A DNA stretch of 5,980 bases from Candidatus Obscuribacterales bacterium. Its GTDB lineage: Bacteria > Cyanobacteriota > Vampirovibrionia > Obscuribacterales > Obscuribacteraceae. Below are positions 3,349 through 5,980 of this stretch, piece by piece (within the stretch, counting starts at the first letter, position 1; each line of letters opens with the position of its first letter). A model generated the notes under the pieces. It saw nothing but the letters and a program-made list of their open reading frames with translations. It was not told the DNA's origin and did not search any database. A program made the position numbers and the translations under genes. The stretch covers positions 1-5,980 of the forward strand of contig JAKFVJ010000107.1 of the NCBI GenBank assembly GCA_021732245.1, written 5' to 3'.

Positions 3349-5980
3349 TCAAGATTCCCTGCTGCTCAAAATCCTTTGCTGTAGATACGAGCAAAGATGA
3401 CCAAATGACGAGTTCAATAATTTATTTTGTTTCTCAAGCTCAGTCCAGTCTTCGCCCTTAATTGCTTCTTCAATGTCGCGGCTGATTAAGACCATTTCGG
3501 TCGCGTAGACTGCTGCACATGAACCTTTCAGCTTGTGCACGAAAAATCTCAACGAGTTCATATCTTTGTGGTCAAGGCTCAGAGCTATTTGACCCAGCAT
3601 AGTCGTAGTTGACTCAACGAATTCTTTGAGTAATTCACTGCCGGCTTTGTGCCCGTAGGTCTCTTCAAATACTTCGAGGTCTATTGGTACTGGAACTAGT
3701 CTTGCCCCTTCAGTAGGCGGTGTCACTTCCGACAATTTCTTCATGAACTTCTCAGGTCCGGTTTGATCCATCCAGCGGGTCAGTACTTCGTTGAGTCTTT
3801 TGGCTGTGACAGGTTTGCTTATGTAATCATCCATACCTGATGATAAGCATTCATCGCGATCGTGAGACATAGCATGTGCTGTTAAGGCAACGATTGGTGT
3901 GTGTCTGCCTGTGAGCGCATCGAGTTTGCGAATAGCAGCGGTTGCTTCAAAGCCGTTCATTTCAGGCATTTGGCAGTCCATGAGAACAAGGCCGTAATGA
4001 GTTCTCGATACAGCTTGCAGTGCTTCTTTACCGTTGCCTACCGCGTGTGCGGCATAGCCTAACTCTTTCAGCATCATCAGGACAACCTTTTGATTTATAG
4101 GATTGTCTTCGACGACAAGAATTGACTTTCCTGATCCTGATCGAATTTTCTTATTGTTGGTTGTTTCAGTTGTGGTTGTGCCTTTCTTCGGTAGTCCTAT
4201 CAAAACATTGGCAATGCAATCAAACAGTTGTGATTGCTTGATTGGTTTTTGCAAGTAAGCGGAATATCCGCAGTCCAGCGCTCTTTGACCAAGCGATTGA
4301 TCTTCCGATGCGCTCATCAGAACCAGTTTTAGACCTCCCAAATCCTCAATTTCCTTCAGCGATTTAGATAACTGGAGAGCCAAGTCTTGTCCCATTGAGC
4401 CATCGACAATGGCTATATGAAAAGGATCAGATTTCGGTGTGCTTACAAGTGTTGTAAGTGCTTCGCTGCCGTTTTTTACCGAAGTCGAGCGCATTCTCCA
4501 GGATTTAGCGTATGATTCCACTATCTCATTGGCACCGCTAAGTCCTTCAATGACCAGAAGGCGAGTGTTTTCCAACCGGAATTTTTCGGTGTCCTCTTGG
4601 TTCACCGGCTGGACTATTTTTAAAGGTACAGTAAACCAGAATGCCGAGCCTTTGTGCGCCTGACTGGTCAATTCCATTTCCCCACCCATCAATTCGACTA
4701 ATCGTTTTGAAATCGATAGCCCTAGTCCGGTTCCTCCGTATTGTCGGGCAATGGACTGATTGGCTTGGGTAAACGGTTCAAACAAATTGTCTAATTCATT
4801 TTCCTCAATGCCTATGCCTGTTTCAGTTACGCTGAAACGTACAAGCACATCATCATTTTGAAACCCGGTAACTGTTGCCCTGACAGTTACTTCGCCTTGG
4901 TCCGTAAACTTGACGCTGTTGCTCACAAGGTTCATTAGAACTTGTCGTATTCGTGATGGATCACCTGAGACGACAGGAGGAATATCCGGCGAGATAAAAG
5001 TCATCAACGAGATATTCTTTTCGCGTGATTTATTGGCGAGCATTTCGGCCGTGCCTTCGACAACCGACACTACATCGAAGTCCACTATTTCCAATCCAAG
5101 TTTGCCGGCTTCTATTTTGGAAAAATCCAAAATATCGTTTATTAATTCCAACAAGGCTTCGCCTGCGTGACTGACGATGTTTACGTATTGCAATTGCTCG
5201 TAACTAAGCTTGGTGCGGGAAAGCAAATCACTCATGCCGATAACTGCATTTAGAGGCGTGCGAATCTCGTGAGACATATTGGCGAGAAATTCCGACTTGA
5301 GCCGGGACGCAGCTAGCGCTTGATCTCGAGCTTGAGCAAGTTCAACAAGCATTTGCTCTTGAGCAAGGGCGTGCTTTTTCTTCAAACTATTCATCGCTTC
5401 ATTGCTCCACGCAACTATGGCAAGCAAGTATGAGCAAATGAGGCAGATTGCAAATATTGCCAAGCTGAGTGAAGTTAGAAAGAAGCCTGAAGTTAAGCCG
5501 CCCGGTTCGACAAGCGCTAGCCAGACTAGAAGTACAAGCATTGTTGGGTAAACTCGTCTAGCAATCATGCCGGTTATCTTGCGATTGCTCACTTGGTGGC
5601 CAAGACCGACATCAAAGCGGGAAAGAGTTATTGCAGAAACAGCTAATAAATAAAGAAACGCAGTACTGGTGGACATGTGACTGAAGTGAACAAATTGCTG
5701 TACTGGGCTGAAATCAACAAGCTGACTGACAATTGATATAAATGGTGGCAAAAACAGAAGCAGACTGGATACCTGCAAGACTTGATTGAGATTGTGTTTG
5801 GTCGCCCGCAGAAGCAAGAGCGAAATACCTGCCAGCACCAGCTCCAAATAATAGAGATTGAGATTGGGTTGCTGGAATTGCCCGGCTGTTAGTTGAACAG
5901 CAACTTTGCCTGCTTGATCTGTCGTGCAAGCAAGATTGAGGTTGCAGCCAACAAGACCCATAATACCGGCGGCAAGTAGG
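3349..5980 (-). CDS. Hybrid sensor histidine kinase: membrane sensor-HisKA-HATPase-REC-REC-HPt (5' end cut by window)
   Basis: An inner-membrane phosphorelay kinase of BarA/ArcB type. The frame is open to the right edge. Residues are numbered from the Met at 5961, giving 870, but hydrophobic codons continue upstream, so the true start lies outside. Domains in order are: membrane spans near 36-52, 62-82, 98-114, 138-152 and 160-184, plus one probably starting before the edge; a coiled-coil linker (190-222); HisKA with H231 in SHEIRTPLN; HATPase with N-box NLVSN (344-348), G1 box ETGIGI (380-385) and G2 box GGTGLGL (409-415); receiver 1 (about 465-588); receiver 2 (613-730), intact with E618/D619, D662, T694 and K716; and HPt (about 755-870) with H809 in HKLKGS. 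The expected relay is H231 to a receiver Asp to H809 to a separate regulator, which is not in this window. The G1 Asp is Glu (E380). Receiver 1 has EG (472-473) where the acidic pair belongs but keeps D520 and K572. The stop is TGA. Confidence 0.96.
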   Translation of the reverse strand, partial: LLAAGIMGLVGCNLNLACTTDQAGKVAVQLTAGQFQQPNLNLYYLELVLAGISLLLLRATKHNLNQVLQVSSLLLFLPPFISIVSQLVDFSPVQQFVHFSHMSTSTAFLYLLAVSAITLSRFDVGLGHQVSNRKITGMIARRVYPTMLVLLVWLALVEPGGLTSGFFLTSLSLAIFAICLICSYLLAIVAWSNEAMNSLKKKHALAQEQMLVELAQARDQALAASRLKSEFLANMSHEIRTPLNAVIGMSDLLSRTKLSYEQLQYVNIVSHAGEALLELINDILDFSKIEAGKLGLEIVDFDVVSVVEGTAEMLANKSREKNISLMTFISPDIPPVVSGDPSRIRQVLMNLVSNSVKFTDQGEVTVRATVTGFQNDDVLVRFSVTETGIGIEENELDNLFEPFTQANQSIARQYGGTGLGLSISKRLVELMGGEMELTSQAHKGSAFWFTVPLKIVQPVNQEDTEKFRLENTRLLVIEGLSGANEIVESYAKSWRMRSTSVKNGSEALTTLVSTPKSDPFHIAIVDGSMGQDLALQLSKSLKEIEDLGGLKLVLMSASEDQSLGQRALDCGYSAYLQKPIKQSQLFDCIANVLIGLPKKGTTTTETTNNKKIRSGSGKSILVVEDNPINQKVVLMMLKELGYAAHAVGNGKEALQAVSRTHYGLVLMDCQMPEMNGFEATAAIRKLDALTGRHTPIVALTAHAMSHDRDECLSSGMDDYISKPVTAKRLNEVLTRWMDQTGPEKFMKKLSEVTPPTEGARLVPVPIDLEVFEETYGHKAGSELLKEFVESTTTMLGQIALSLDHKDMNSLRFFVHKLKGSCAAVYATEMVLISRDIEEAIKGEDWTELEKQNKLLNSSFGHLCSYLQQRILSSRES

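Noticed and set aside
4439..5170. Rightward ORFs of 74 and 86 residues inside the kinase gene
   Set aside because: They are antisense shadows of the HATPase and receiver coding sequence with no start signals or recognisable features.
5943..5980. Lipobox-like LVGC after a hydrophobic run at the visible start of the kinase
   Set aside because: The protein is a polytopic membrane kinase and the run is best explained as a membrane span cut by the window edge; the true N-terminus is not visible.

Overview
This 6 kb window looks like ordinary bacterial chromosome, with tightly packed genes on both strands and a moderate G+C content. The organism cannot be fixed from this sequence. The mix of a selenocysteine-synthesis gene, a large hybrid sensor kinase, a Pro/Ala-rich coiled-coil protein and very small coiled-coil or membrane proteins would fit an environmental bacterium with a Gram-negative-type envelope. 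An Obscuribacterales/Melainabacteria-like lineage is one unproven possibility.

Left part (1-955, + strand): the 3' portion of a gene for a long coiled-coil protein with a Pro/Ala/Gln-rich linker and a short conserved-looking C-terminal module. Its reading frame runs off the left edge. A hairpin at 994-1016 separates it from the convergent genes that follow. Middle (1048-2750, - strand): selA, encoding L-seryl-tRNA(Sec) selenium transferase (PLP enzyme), is followed by a gene for an 81-residue single-span membrane protein. The two overlap by ATGA and are probably translationally coupled. A short divergent intergenic region (2751-2854) holds a candidate promoter for the rightward genes and a possible 7-codon leader ORF that overlaps the selA start.

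Right of that (2855-3338, + strand): a probable two-gene operon encodes a 73-residue helix-turn-helix protein and a 76-residue exported protein made almost entirely of a 7-residue NQxxI(I/L)x repeat. It converges, with only 10 bp between stop codons, on a large leftward gene (3349 to the right edge). That gene encodes a BarA/ArcB-type hybrid histidine kinase with a multi-span membrane sensor, HisKA, HATPase, two receiver domains and an HPt domain. Its N-terminus is cut by the window edge. It has two unusual substitutions: Glu for Asp in the ATP-binding G1 box, and a degenerate acidic pocket in the first receiver.

How the parts relate: no shared pathway is evident. The kinase has no cognate response regulator in view, and selA has no selB, selC or selD beside it. 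I see no CRISPR array, tRNA, rRNA, transposase or integrase. I do not see a convincing new multi-gene system. The least explained parts are the HTH/heptad-repeat pair and the small membrane protein coupled to selA.
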